Assembly (NCBI RefSeq): GCF_027111255.2
Contig: NZ_CP114285.2
Location: 744,001 to 808,000, forward strand
Direction of reading: 5' to 3'
DNA length: 64,000 nucleotides
DNA from: Flavobacterium flavigenum
Lineage (GTDB): Bacteria > Bacteroidota > Bacteroidia > Flavobacteriales > Flavobacteriaceae
This document shows positions 25,112-32,837 of this stretch, piece after piece; positions within the stretch are counted from its first letter, which is position 1, and every line of letters begins with the position of its first letter. A program made the translations under genes and the position numbers. The notes beneath the pieces are model-generated. The model was not told the DNA's origin. It worked only from the letters and a program-made list of their open reading frames with translations, and searched no databases.

Positions 25112-26113
25112 ATGAAAAAGTATTTATTTTATGTAGGGATCGATGTATCGAAAGCAAAATTGGATATTAACATCCTTGATTCTTTAACTCTTAAATCAGA
25201 GCATTTTATCATAGAAAACAATATTGAAAGTATTTCGATTTTTATTAAAAAACTGGATACTAAAGTTGATAAAAAATGTACTCTTTTTTGTTGCGAGAAT
25301 ACTGGTGTTTACACTAATCATTTATCAAGTGTTTTAGTGAAAATTAATTTAGATTTATGGATTGTTCCTGCTATTGAAATAAAAAAATCAAAAGGAATTT
25401 CAAGAGGAAAAAATGATAAAACTGATGCTAAAGATATTTCTTACTACAGCTATAGAAACATCGATAAATTAAAACTTTACACCTTTGCGAGCCTAGATAT
25501 TCAAAAACTAAAAATGCTTTATACTGAAAGAGAAAAAATGGTAAAAGCTTTAATGCTTATACAAGCGACAAAGGAAAGTAAGGAATTCACAAAAAAAATA
25601 GTTTTTAAGGAAGTATCACAAATTAACCAAACTCTTGTAAAATCTATTAAAAATTCAATACACAAAATTGAATCAAAAATTAAAGAAGTCATTAAAGCAA
25701 ACGATCAATTAAATAAACAATCTCAACTTATCAGATCAATTCCTGGATTGGGAGAACAAACCAGTGTGTATTTGATTATTGCTACAAAAGGATTTACCGC
25801 TTTTAAAACTTGGAGACAATTTGCGTGTTATTCAGGTGTTGCGCCCTTTGAACATAGTTCAGGCTCCAGTGTAAAAGGAAGGACAAGAGTAAATCATATG
25901 GCAGATAAAAAAATGAAGTCATTATTGCAAATGTGCGCTATGACAACATTAAAATACGATTCTCAATTAAAGGAATATTACAATAAGAAAAAAGTGGAAG
26001 GTAAAAATTCAATGCTGGTATTAAACAACATTAGATGCAAACTTATAAGTAGAGTTTTCGCAGTTATTAACAGAGAAACTCCTTATATCAATACCTATAA
26101 ATTTGCATCTTAA
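25112..26113 (+). CDS. IS110-family transposase (DEDD recombinase)
   Basis: 333 residues, apparently intact. The N-terminal DEDD_Tnp_IS110 domain shows YVGIDVSKAKLD (first Asp, about 10), CENTGVYT (Glu about 60) and GKNDKTDAKDISYYS (Asp pair about 102-105). A helical middle (about 150-205) leads to the Transposase_20 domain with IRSIPGLGEQTSVYLI, FACYSGVAPFEHSSGSSVKGR (a G-x-x-P and the conserved serine region). The family moves by RNA-guided recombination through a circular intermediate. The frame has no stop or shift and the subterminal repeats are perfect, so the element may still be active. Confidence 0.92.
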   Translation: MKKYLFYVGIDVSKAKLDINILDSLTLKSEHFIIENNIESISIFIKKLDTKVDKKCTLFCCENTGVYTNHLSSVLVKINLDLWIVPAIEIKKSKGISRGKNDKTDAKDISYYSYRNIDKLKLYTFASLDIQKLKMLYTEREKMVKALMLIQATKESKEFTKKIVFKEVSQINQTLVKSIKNSIHKIESKIKEVIKANDQLNKQSQLIRSIPGLGEQTSVYLIIATKGFTAFKTWRQFACYSGVAPFEHSSGSSVKGRTRVNHMADKKMKSLLQMCAMTTLKYDSQLKEYYNKKKVEGKNSMLVLNNIRCKLISRVFAVINRETPYINTYKFAS

Positions 26114-26162
26114 TTTTTAATAATTTTATTTGTTTTTTATCATAGAATGCACAGCATTTCAT

Positions 26163-26186
26163 AAAGAAGACTTCGTAGAGCTGGAA
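26163..26186. repeat. Right half of the ~60-bp repeat (R5), displaced by the IS
   Basis: AAAGAAGACTTCGTAGAGCTGGAAG corresponds to the distal part of R1-R3 (AAGAACACTTCGGAGA-C-GG). It lies immediately after the right end of the IS110-family element. Confidence 0.5.
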
Positions 26187-26219
26187 GTTTAGAAAAATTT
26201 CGAAAAATCTAAAAAGTAA
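26187..26219 (+). pseudogene. Remnant of a second histone H1-like gene (3' end only)
   Basis: GTTTAGAAAA-TTTC and AATCTAAAAAGTAAT-CATC repeat, with a short deletion, the last codons and stop of the histone H1-like gene at 17165-17341 (GTTTAGAAAAGTTTC...GAATCTAAAAAGTAATTCATC). A hairpin follows in the same relative position. The rest of the gene is absent. Confidence 0.5.
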
Positions 26220-26232
26220 TCATCATACTTTA

Positions 26233-26260
26233 AGCCCTTTGGAAATTTCTCCACAGGGCT
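26233..26260. terminator. Hairpin terminator downstream of the histone remnant
   Basis: AGCCCTTTGG pairs with CCACAGGGCT around AAATTTCT, followed by an AT-rich stretch. It could end transcription from the IS or from the convergent DUF1810 gene. Confidence 0.6.
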
Positions 26261-26319
26261 CAAATTTATAATCATAACCATACTTCAATAAGATTATTAT
26301 ACGAGAATCAATTTCGTAA

Positions 26320-26769
26320 CTATTGCAACGCAGGATGCATCATTTCATTTAGAATTGATAAAGTAAGAGGATCAAACTTTCCTGCAAAAAAAGCATCTAA
26401 AACTTCTTGAAATATAGGATTAGTATTATTTGTTAAACTAAAAAGTGTCATTGAGGATTGCAGTTTGCGTGCATCGAGATCTTCAAAAATAGTTTCTATT
26501 GATTTCATTTTAAAACGTAGCAATGCTTCTGCGGATTCAATAAGATGTTTTCCAAGAATTGGATGCCCTAAGAATTCTTCGCTTTGTTGCAAATTTTCAA
26601 TAGCATATAACTCCGATATTTCACTTTTTCCGAGTCCTTTTATCTGGGGAAATATAAACCACATCCAATGCGTTTCTTTTTTGCCGTCTTTAAGTTCAGA
26701 AAGAGCCGTAAGATATAGTTTGTTTTGTGCTTCTAAAAAGCGGTTTAGTCCATTATTTATTGCTGCCAT
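26320..26769 (-). CDS. DUF1810 family protein
   Basis: 149 residues from ATG 26769 (MAAINNGLNRFLEAQNKLY); the frame is open 18 codons upstream but that stretch is low-complexity and hydrophobic. The family signature is plain: FLEAQ near the start, HWMWFIFPQIKGLGKS (about 34-49), GHPILGKHL and DARKLQSSMTLFS. DUF1810 proteins are small cytoplasmic proteins of unknown biochemical role; some are annotated as calpastatins by an old mistake. Length is typical. The gene stands alone in the accessory region. Confidence 0.85.
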   Translation of the reverse strand: MAAINNGLNRFLEAQNKLYLTALSELKDGKKETHWMWFIFPQIKGLGKSEISELYAIENLQQSEEFLGHPILGKHLIESAEALLRFKMKSIETIFEDLDARKLQSSMTLFSLTNNTNPIFQEVLDAFFAGKFDPLTLSILNEMMHPALQ

Positions 26770-26983
26770 TGGGGTGGTGGTTTTAATAATAAGTTTGAAA
26801 AATAATAAAAAATATAATACCACCTAAAAAATGTACAAAAATATGCGGTTAATTTAACCTCAAATTTTCTGATTGCTTGAAATGGATTACAAACATTCTT
26901 TTATGATTATGTTTCAGAACGGCAAAAATGGAAAATGATGGTCAAAGTAATCATTCAATCTTATTTAAATCGAGATAAAATCT

Positions 26984-27013
26984 AGACCCTAGAAAATTCA
27001 AAAATTAGGGTCT
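26984..27013. terminator. Isolated hairpin in a 290-bp gene-poor gap
   Basis: AGACCCTA (26984-26991) pairs with TAGGGTCT (27006-27013) around 14 nt. Nothing else was recognised between 26770 and 27055. Confidence 0.4.
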
Positions 27014-27055
27014 CGCTAAATTACCTCAACACTTGCAAACATTAGGTTCAAAGAC

Positions 27056-27399
27056 ATGTTCTTAGAATTTAGCACCAAAAAAATTGTAGAAAAATCAAAA
27101 TGGTCCAGCGAACTATCTGAAATGAAAGGAACAACAGATGAAGCACGTTCAATCAATAGCTACCTTGATTTAATGAAATCAAAAGTATTAGGTGCTCAAA
27201 TGGAGCTACTCCACCGCAACGAAGCATTATCATTGAAAACTTTAAAAATAAGTTACTAGGAACCGAAGAACGCCAAAGAATGCTCGTTCCTATTTTCGAA
27301 GACCACAACAACAAACTCACAGAGTTGATGGGAAAAGAATACGCACCAGGAACACTAGAACGCTACACTACTTCTTTGAAGCACCACCGCTACAACTAA
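27056..27399 (+). pseudogene. Tyrosine integrase N-terminal remnant (frameshifted)
   Basis: From ATG 27056 the frame reads FSTKKIVEKSKWSSELSEMKG and ARSINSYLDLMKSKVLGAQ, then shifts near 27230 into ENFKNKLLGTEERQRMLVP, EDHNNKLTELMGKEYAPGTL and ERYTTSLKH before the stop at 27397-27399. This is the arm-binding and SAM-like region of Bacteroidota tyrosine recombinases (FEDHN..M..LIGKEYA.GTL.RY.TSLKH). No catalytic domain follows; instead the sequence passes directly into a SusD tail in another frame. A second integrase relic 11 kb from the first suggests the far side of an integration hot spot. Confidence 0.75.
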
Positions 27400-27613
27400 A
27401 ACAGCAATTCTGGACGCTATTATACAAGAAAGGAAAGTAGAACTATTTACCGAGCAAGGGCACGGATCGTTTGATCTAAAAAGAACAGCAAGGGAAGAAA
27501 ATGTATTAAGTCCACTAAAACCCAATTGGCAAAACACACAATTGTTATTGCCTATTCCCGAAGCAGAACTACTGCTAAACACCAATCTTTTACCACAAAA
27601 TACAGGATATTAG
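27375..27613 (+). pseudogene. SusD/RagB C-terminal remnant fused to the integrase relic
   Basis: In the frame beginning near 27378 the translation is TTKTAILDAIIQERKVELF, TEQGHGSFDLKRT, LSPLKPNWQNT, LLLPIPEAELLLN and LLPQNTGY, ending at TAG 27611-27613. IIQERKVEL(F/A)xExxHRxFDLKR and the LPIP...NPGY ending define SusD-type nutrient-binding lipoproteins. Its ending differs from that of the intact SusD at 27767 (LPIPKVQLERN), so it comes from another locus. Only about 75 codons remain. Confidence 0.8.
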
Positions 27614-27690
27614 ATGAAAATAGAGCTACAAATGGAAAAAATGGCTAATTGATAGTTTTAATTTTTTAATTATTGATTATTGTAATATTG

Positions 27691-27720
27691 AAAAGCCATC
27701 CCTGAACAGGAACAGCTTTT
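27691..27720 (-). terminator. Terminator of the susCD operon
   Basis: AAAAGC..CCTG and CAGG..GCTTTT form a stem with an internal loop, 47 bases beyond the SusD stop; on the minus strand the stem is followed by T-rich sequence. Confidence 0.65.
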
Positions 27721-27766
27721 CACACACTTATAATTACAAATAACCAACTTGTAAAAGTTTACTATT

Positions 27767-29410
27767 TTATTGGTACCCCGGATTTTGTTTCAATTTACTA
27801 TTTCTCTCCAATTGAACCTTCGGTATTGGAAGAATAGCTCTAAAATAGTCTTTAGGTTCTACACCGATGTCTCCTTTCTTTGAAAACCAGGACTTTCTTG
27901 AATATACTCCAAATCGTATTAAATCTTGTTTTCTATGTGCCTCTCCAACAAATTCCCAGGCTAATTCATCAAGGAAACCTCCATATTCAATATCCGCTCC
28001 TCCTTCGTAATTTGTAATTACTCCTGCCTTATAAGTACCGTATTTATAAACACTTCCTCCCAACAGTTTCGCACCTGTAACAGTTGCTTTGGCCGGATTA
28101 GTCTTTCTAAAATTTCTTTCTCTTACTTTTGTTACAATTGCTGCAGCTTCGGCAGCATTTCCTGTTCTTAACAAACACTCTGCTTTAATCATCATAGCAT
28201 CGGCTAATCTGTAAAAAGGAACATCATTACTTGTTTGTGCAATTTGACCCTTACCAATTTCATATTTAACCATTCTATATCCTTCGTTAGGTTCGCAGCC
28301 ATTAACATCTGTCAGGTAATTAAGATACTCGAATTGTATCTTTTTACTTGAATCATTTGGATCAGTTATCATTATTGGTTCTCCTTTACTATCAAACTGT
28401 TTTCCTCCTAACCAGCAATCTTTTAATCTCTGATCATCAGAATCATACGTATCTATAAATTGAGGTATTCCACCAGAACCATTCCAGGGCCCTCCTGCTA
28501 ATTCATAAGTTGCCTGACTTTCAACCGCTAATGTTTTAAATGGCCAGTAACTTCCACCTGCTTTTTTTTGATCAAAAGGAATAGAAAATATCTGTTCTGA
28601 AGAAGATTGATTTTCTATTATGAAATTATCCAAATAATTAGTTGTCAAAGCAAACCCACCATTATTTATAACATCATTAACTTCAGCTAAAGCTTCGTTC
28701 CATTTTGGCGTTCCTATATAAACCTCAGCATTTAGATACAGTTTTGCCAAAGTCATCTCAGCAGCCCATTTTGTAACTTTTCCATAATACTTAGTTTCTC
28801 TCTTATTATTATCATTCAAATAAGGTAAAGCTCCTTTTAGTTCGCTTTCTACAAAATCATATACTTCTTTACCTGTATTTTGTTCTGGCAAAAATCCTTT
28901 AGGTAAATCATATTTGGTTACAATAGGAACATTTCTAAAATTATCTAATAATAAATAATAATAAATAGCTCTTAAAGCTCTTAGTTCCTGAAAAACAGTT
29001 TCTTTATTTTCAAGATCCGGTATTTGTTCTATCTGAAAAATAGCTTTATTGACATTATTTACACCTCCAAACAAATAAGCCCAATTCCCTTCTGCATGAG
29101 GTAGTGGAGCCTCATAAGTGTGTTGGTGCATTGTAATGTAATAATCTCCCCAGCCAATACCGTTTCTTAATGGCGTTACTATTAAATCTGATGATTCTTC
29201 GTATAAACAAAATGCCGCATCCCAGCCCCAATAAACATCTCTAAATGACGTATAAGCAGGTGCCATAAGACTTGCCAAATCTTCTGCCTTAAATTTAGTT
29301 TCCTCACCAATTACTTTATCATAAACATTCTCATCTAAATCGGTGCATCCTGTTCCTAAAAGTAGTAAGCCCGAAGCAAGGATTTTATATATTATATTTT
29401 TATTTTTCAT
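27767..29410 (-). CDS. SusD/RagB-family outer-membrane lipoprotein
   Basis: 547 residues. Lipoprotein signal with lipobox LLLGTGCTDLDENV (Cys about 22). SusD-type features: TPR-rich helices with NVNKAIFQIEQIPDLENKE and ELRALRAIYYYLLLDNFRNVPI, and the C-terminal LAWEFVGEAHRKQDLIRFGVY plus ILPIPKVQLERNSKLKQNPGY. It caps the SusC barrel and binds the transported oligomer at the cell surface. It follows SusC by 11 bases. In the surrounding peptidase/hydroxyproline gene set the ligand is more likely a peptide than a glycan (inference from context; other SusCD pairs such as RagAB import peptides). No glycosidase lies between it and the peptidase genes except a GH127 relic. Confidence 0.95.
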   Translation of the reverse strand: MKNKNIIYKILASGLLLLGTGCTDLDENVYDKVIGEETKFKAEDLASLMAPAYTSFRDVYWGWDAAFCLYEESSDLIVTPLRNGIGWGDYYITMHQHTYEAPLPHAEGNWAYLFGGVNNVNKAIFQIEQIPDLENKETVFQELRALRAIYYYLLLDNFRNVPIVTKYDLPKGFLPEQNTGKEVYDFVESELKGALPYLNDNNKRETKYYGKVTKWAAEMTLAKLYLNAEVYIGTPKWNEALAEVNDVINNGGFALTTNYLDNFIIENQSSSEQIFSIPFDQKKAGGSYWPFKTLAVESQATYELAGGPWNGSGGIPQFIDTYDSDDQRLKDCWLGGKQFDSKGEPIMITDPNDSSKKIQFEYLNYLTDVNGCEPNEGYRMVKYEIGKGQIAQTSNDVPFYRLADAMMIKAECLLRTGNAAEAAAIVTKVRERNFRKTNPAKATVTGAKLLGGSVYKYGTYKAGVITNYEGGADIEYGGFLDELAWEFVGEAHRKQDLIRFGVYSRKSWFSKKGDIGVEPKDYFRAILPIPKVQLERNSKLKQNPGYQ

Positions 29411-29421
29411 TTTGAATTAAT

Positions 29422-32397
29422 TTAAAAAGTTACATTTAATCCCAAAGTCATACCCGTTGTACTTGGATATTTATCCCTATTATCCATTCCTTGAGACGTA
29501 GGGTCTTCTCTTTTTATCTCCGGATCTAAACCTTTATATTTTGTAAACGTGGCTAAGTTATTCCCGGATACATACAATCGCATTGCATTGATGAATTTAA
29601 ACGGCTTAACATCAAAATTATAGGATAAAGTTATGTTGTCAACCTTTACATAATCTCCTTGTTCAATATAATAACTTACATAAGTTGGATTATAATTTAA
29701 TACCGCCTTACCATACACTTTGTCAGATGCACTGGACAGCATATTATAATCGGTTTTAGAATTTCCATAAAACATACGTTGACTATTTAGTATTTGAAAA
29801 TCGAAAGCTCCTGTGAGCACCATACTTAAATCAAATTTTTTGTAGCTAAAAGTATTGGTCCAACCTGCATAATATTGCGGAATACCATTCCCTAAATATT
29901 GCTTATTCGTATCATTGTACATAGAAGGTTCAAGTGTTTTCCTTGTACCATCCGGCAATTCAACTATCCATTCTCCATTATTAGTAATATCTACCGATTT
30001 TAAACCCCAAAAATTACCTAATGATTGTCCAACTTCTAATCTATGCGTATCGAATGAAATAGGATCTCCAGTGTTTCCTCTATTTATATAATCTCCTTCA
30101 ATTTGATATAAATTATTGGAAAGACTTGTTAACTTATTTTTGTTGTGTGAAAAAGTCATTGAGGAATTCCAAACAAAATTATCCGTTTTGACAGGAATTG
30201 TATTAAGAAGAATTTCTATACCTTTATTTTCCATTTTTCCAACATTGGCAGTAGTCCAATCATATACATTAGGAGGTTTTGGCACAGCGTATCTCCATAA
30301 CATATCAATTGTTTTTTTACTATACAAATCAACACTTCCGCTAATTCTATTATTGAAAAATCCAAAATCAAGCCCCATATTGACTTCTGTTGTTTTCTCC
30401 CAACGCAAATCAGGATTAGGATTACTTACCGGTTCCAATCCTCTCACCCATTTTCCATCATTATAAAAATAGCCTTCATAATTGTACAATGTCAGTGACA
30501 TATAAGAATCATTAGGAATTACTCCTGTTACTCCATAACCTGCTCTTAATTTTAAAGCATTTACAGTTTCAACATCTTTTAAGAAAGACTCCTTATTAAT
30601 ACTCCATCCTGCAGAAACCGCAGGAAAATTTCCCCATTGGTAATTTGCACCAAATTTAGAAGATCCCTCTCTCCTGATGCTAACCAATAAATCGTATTTA
30701 CTATTAAAGTTATAATTCACTCTACCAAAGAATCCAATTAATGTATTGTCATCTTTATAACTTCCCATCCCTGCTAATCCATCCGTCAAAGCATTTCCTG
30801 AACCCAAATTATTATAGGAAAAAGCATCGGTAGGAAAATCAGAATTACTAGCCGAAAATCCTTGATTTACGATATATTGATAACTATAGCCTCCTAATAC
30901 TGTAAACTCATGCTTATCTAAAATTTTATGGTATTTGGATGTTATCTCAACTAAATCAGTATCCGTCGTACCTGTATTCCTGGAAGCCACACCGTTTCGT
31001 AAATTTATCGAATTTGAATAATGTTTTTTGGTTTCTGCGTATCCGTTTAAGCCCGTGTTTTTATTCTTTGAAAATTGTGCCCCTACATCCCATCCTGGCA
31101 ATAAATCAAGTGTCAGATTGGCTGAAAATCTTTGCCATGTATTATTTCTATCTTCTATTGTTTCATTTATAATAGCTACAGGATTATAATATTGAAACTT
31201 TGTTTTACCATCTTCTTTTTCAACATAAGTTCCATCTGAATTATATATAGGCGCAGTAGGATTTCTAATCATTGCCTGTCTGTAGGCATACGCTACTGTT
31301 CCTTCTGAAAGTCCCATATTTTGGGTTCCATTTAGTAAGTTCAAATTAATTTTTAGCTTATCATTGAACATACTATGATTAACATCAAATGAAAATCGAT
31401 ACTCTTTATTAAATGTATTGTTAAAAACACCTGTTTCATCTATATAATTAAGGTTCACAGTATAATTTGTTTTAACATTTCCTCCTTTTAAAGCTAAATT
31501 ATGATTTTGAGCAAATCCACTTCCTGAAATTTGATCCAGCCAATTGGTATCAGCCCCAGCATCTACATAAGGTATTCTTAATCCTTGAGCGCGAAAATTT
31601 CTTTGTTGTGTGGCATCTAAAAAATCAGCCTTATTATAAAAATTATTTATTGTAGCAAATGTTGAATAGGTAATAGTTGGTGCGATGTCTTTGTTTACCG
31701 TTTTTGTGGTAATAAGAATAACCCCATTTGCACCTCTTGTTCCATAAATTGCAGCTGCTGAAGCATCTTTTAATATATCGATAGAAGCAATGTCATTTGG
31801 GGCAACGGTATTCATACTTCCCGGCACACCATTAATTAAGATCAAGGGACCAGCGTTTCCTAATAAAGTAGAAACTCCACGCAATGAAATATTAGATGAT
31901 GCTCCCGGATCACCGGACCCATTACTAATTGTTAGACCTGCTACTTTACCTCTAATAAGATCTGAAGCATCTCTAATAGCACCTCTTGTAAAATCCTTCT
32001 CTTTTATACTGGCAATAGCACTGGTTACTCTTTCTTTTTTTTGAGTTCCATATCCTACAACAACTACTTCATTTAACTCTTGTGTATCTTCTTTTAGAAT
32101 TACATCTACTTTATTCTTACTTTCAGTTGCTACTTCCTGAGAAATATATCCCATGTAACTAACTAATAAAGCAGAATTTTGGTTCTTAAGTACAATTTCA
32201 AAGTTTCCATCAAAATCTGACAAAACCCCATTGGAAGTACTCTTTTCCATAATACTCACTCCCGGCATAGGAACTCCGTTAACGTCTTTAATAGAACCCT
32301 GGATCTTTTTTTGCGCAAATGAGGTAAAAAAGATTAAAAGAAAAAAAGTAGTAAACCTCATTTTTTTCTTCCAAAGTTTACCTTCAAAAATTTGCAT
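29422..32397 (-). CDS. SusC/RagA-family TonB-linked outer-membrane transporter
   Basis: 991 residues from ATG 32397 (MQIFEGKLWKKKMRFTTFF); ATG 32361 would give a shorter signal and an ATG at 32421 a longer one. After the signal peptide (ending FTSFAQ) come a carboxypeptidase-like domain (IQGSIKDVNGVPMPGVSI), the TonB-box region ELNEVVVVGYGTQKK, a plug with DIASIDILKDASAAAIYGTRGANGVILITTK and a large barrel ending TLGLNVTF. The DASAAAIYG signature identifies the SusC class. It forms the channel of a pedal-bin importer with the SusD that follows. A 12-bp triple tandem repeat lies 60-100 bases upstream. Substrate inferred to be peptides of collagen type from context. Confidence 0.95.
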   Translation of the reverse strand: MQIFEGKLWKKKMRFTTFFLLIFFTSFAQKKIQGSIKDVNGVPMPGVSIMEKSTSNGVLSDFDGNFEIVLKNQNSALLVSYMGYISQEVATESKNKVDVILKEDTQELNEVVVVGYGTQKKERVTSAIASIKEKDFTRGAIRDASDLIRGKVAGLTISNGSGDPGASSNISLRGVSTLLGNAGPLILINGVPGSMNTVAPNDIASIDILKDASAAAIYGTRGANGVILITTKTVNKDIAPTITYSTFATINNFYNKADFLDATQQRNFRAQGLRIPYVDAGADTNWLDQISGSGFAQNHNLALKGGNVKTNYTVNLNYIDETGVFNNTFNKEYRFSFDVNHSMFNDKLKINLNLLNGTQNMGLSEGTVAYAYRQAMIRNPTAPIYNSDGTYVEKEDGKTKFQYYNPVAIINETIEDRNNTWQRFSANLTLDLLPGWDVGAQFSKNKNTGLNGYAETKKHYSNSINLRNGVASRNTGTTDTDLVEITSKYHKILDKHEFTVLGGYSYQYIVNQGFSASNSDFPTDAFSYNNLGSGNALTDGLAGMGSYKDDNTLIGFFGRVNYNFNSKYDLLVSIRREGSSKFGANYQWGNFPAVSAGWSINKESFLKDVETVNALKLRAGYGVTGVIPNDSYMSLTLYNYEGYFYNDGKWVRGLEPVSNPNPDLRWEKTTEVNMGLDFGFFNNRISGSVDLYSKKTIDMLWRYAVPKPPNVYDWTTANVGKMENKGIEILLNTIPVKTDNFVWNSSMTFSHNKNKLTSLSNNLYQIEGDYINRGNTGDPISFDTHRLEVGQSLGNFWGLKSVDITNNGEWIVELPDGTRKTLEPSMYNDTNKQYLGNGIPQYYAGWTNTFSYKKFDLSMVLTGAFDFQILNSQRMFYGNSKTDYNMLSSASDKVYGKAVLNYNPTYVSYYIEQGDYVKVDNITLSYNFDVKPFKFINAMRLYVSGNNLATFTKYKGLDPEIKREDPTSQGMDNRDKYPSTTGMTLGLNVTF

Positions 32398-32459
32398 TAC
32401 TGAAAAGTTGATAAAATTCATAACTTTTGTTTTTTGGTTTGGTTAAAAATTAATGCGCT

Positions 32460-32494
32460 ATAATTAACATAATAATTAACATAATAATTACATA
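32460..32494. repeat. 12-bp tandem repeat upstream of susC
   Basis: ATAATTAACATA occurs twice in tandem (32460-32471, 32472-32483) and a third time with one base missing (32484-32494). It lies in the susC leader. The remaining gap to 32770 is AT-rich with no gene and no promoter I can place with confidence. Confidence 0.6.
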
Positions 32495-32769
32495 ATGTTA
32501 TTTTTATAATTGTAAAGTTATAGTATATGAACCTGTCGGTATAGCCAAGAATTTATCCTAAATCTATATTATATTATCCTGAAATTTGTTTTTTATATAA
32601 AAAACGAATAAGTATAAGAAAAAACGTATTGATAATGTTAATTAAATCAACAAACAATATCTATAAAGAAATTAACAAAACGATACCATTAAAAAATTCT
32701 AAAAAAAACTGATCAAAAAAAATATTATATTGACAGCTAAAATGTTAATTAATAAATAATTGATACTAA

Positions 32770-32819
32770 AAAACCAAATAGGCTCACCTTTTATAATAAA
32801 GATGAGCCTATTTGGTTTT
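32770..32819 (-). terminator. Strong terminator after the M61 peptidase gene
   Basis: A 20-bp stem with one mismatch (AAAACCAAATAGGCTCA and complement) and a small AT loop; it lies 19 bases beyond the M61 stop and isolates the gene from the susC promoter region. Confidence 0.85.
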
Positions 32820-32837
32820 AAGAAAATAATTATTTTT

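Larger units (their letters stand above)
24903..26162 (+). mobile_element. IS110-family insertion sequence (ends approximate)
   Basis: One transposase gene with a ~205-bp left non-coding end and a ~45-bp right end. A perfect 12-bp subterminal inverted repeat is present: ATGCTGTGCATT at 24983-24994 and AATGCACAGCAT at 26146-26157. The outer borders are inferred from the host repeat: the left half of the 60-bp repeat stops at 24901 and its right half resumes at 26163, so the element appears inserted in it. No target duplication is expected for this family. Confidence 0.75.

Noticed and set aside
27830..27836. Similarity of a short stretch to the mnmE end (GTATTGGAA) as a possible right attachment site
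   Set aside because: Only 9-10 bases match and the stretch lies inside the intact SusD coding sequence.
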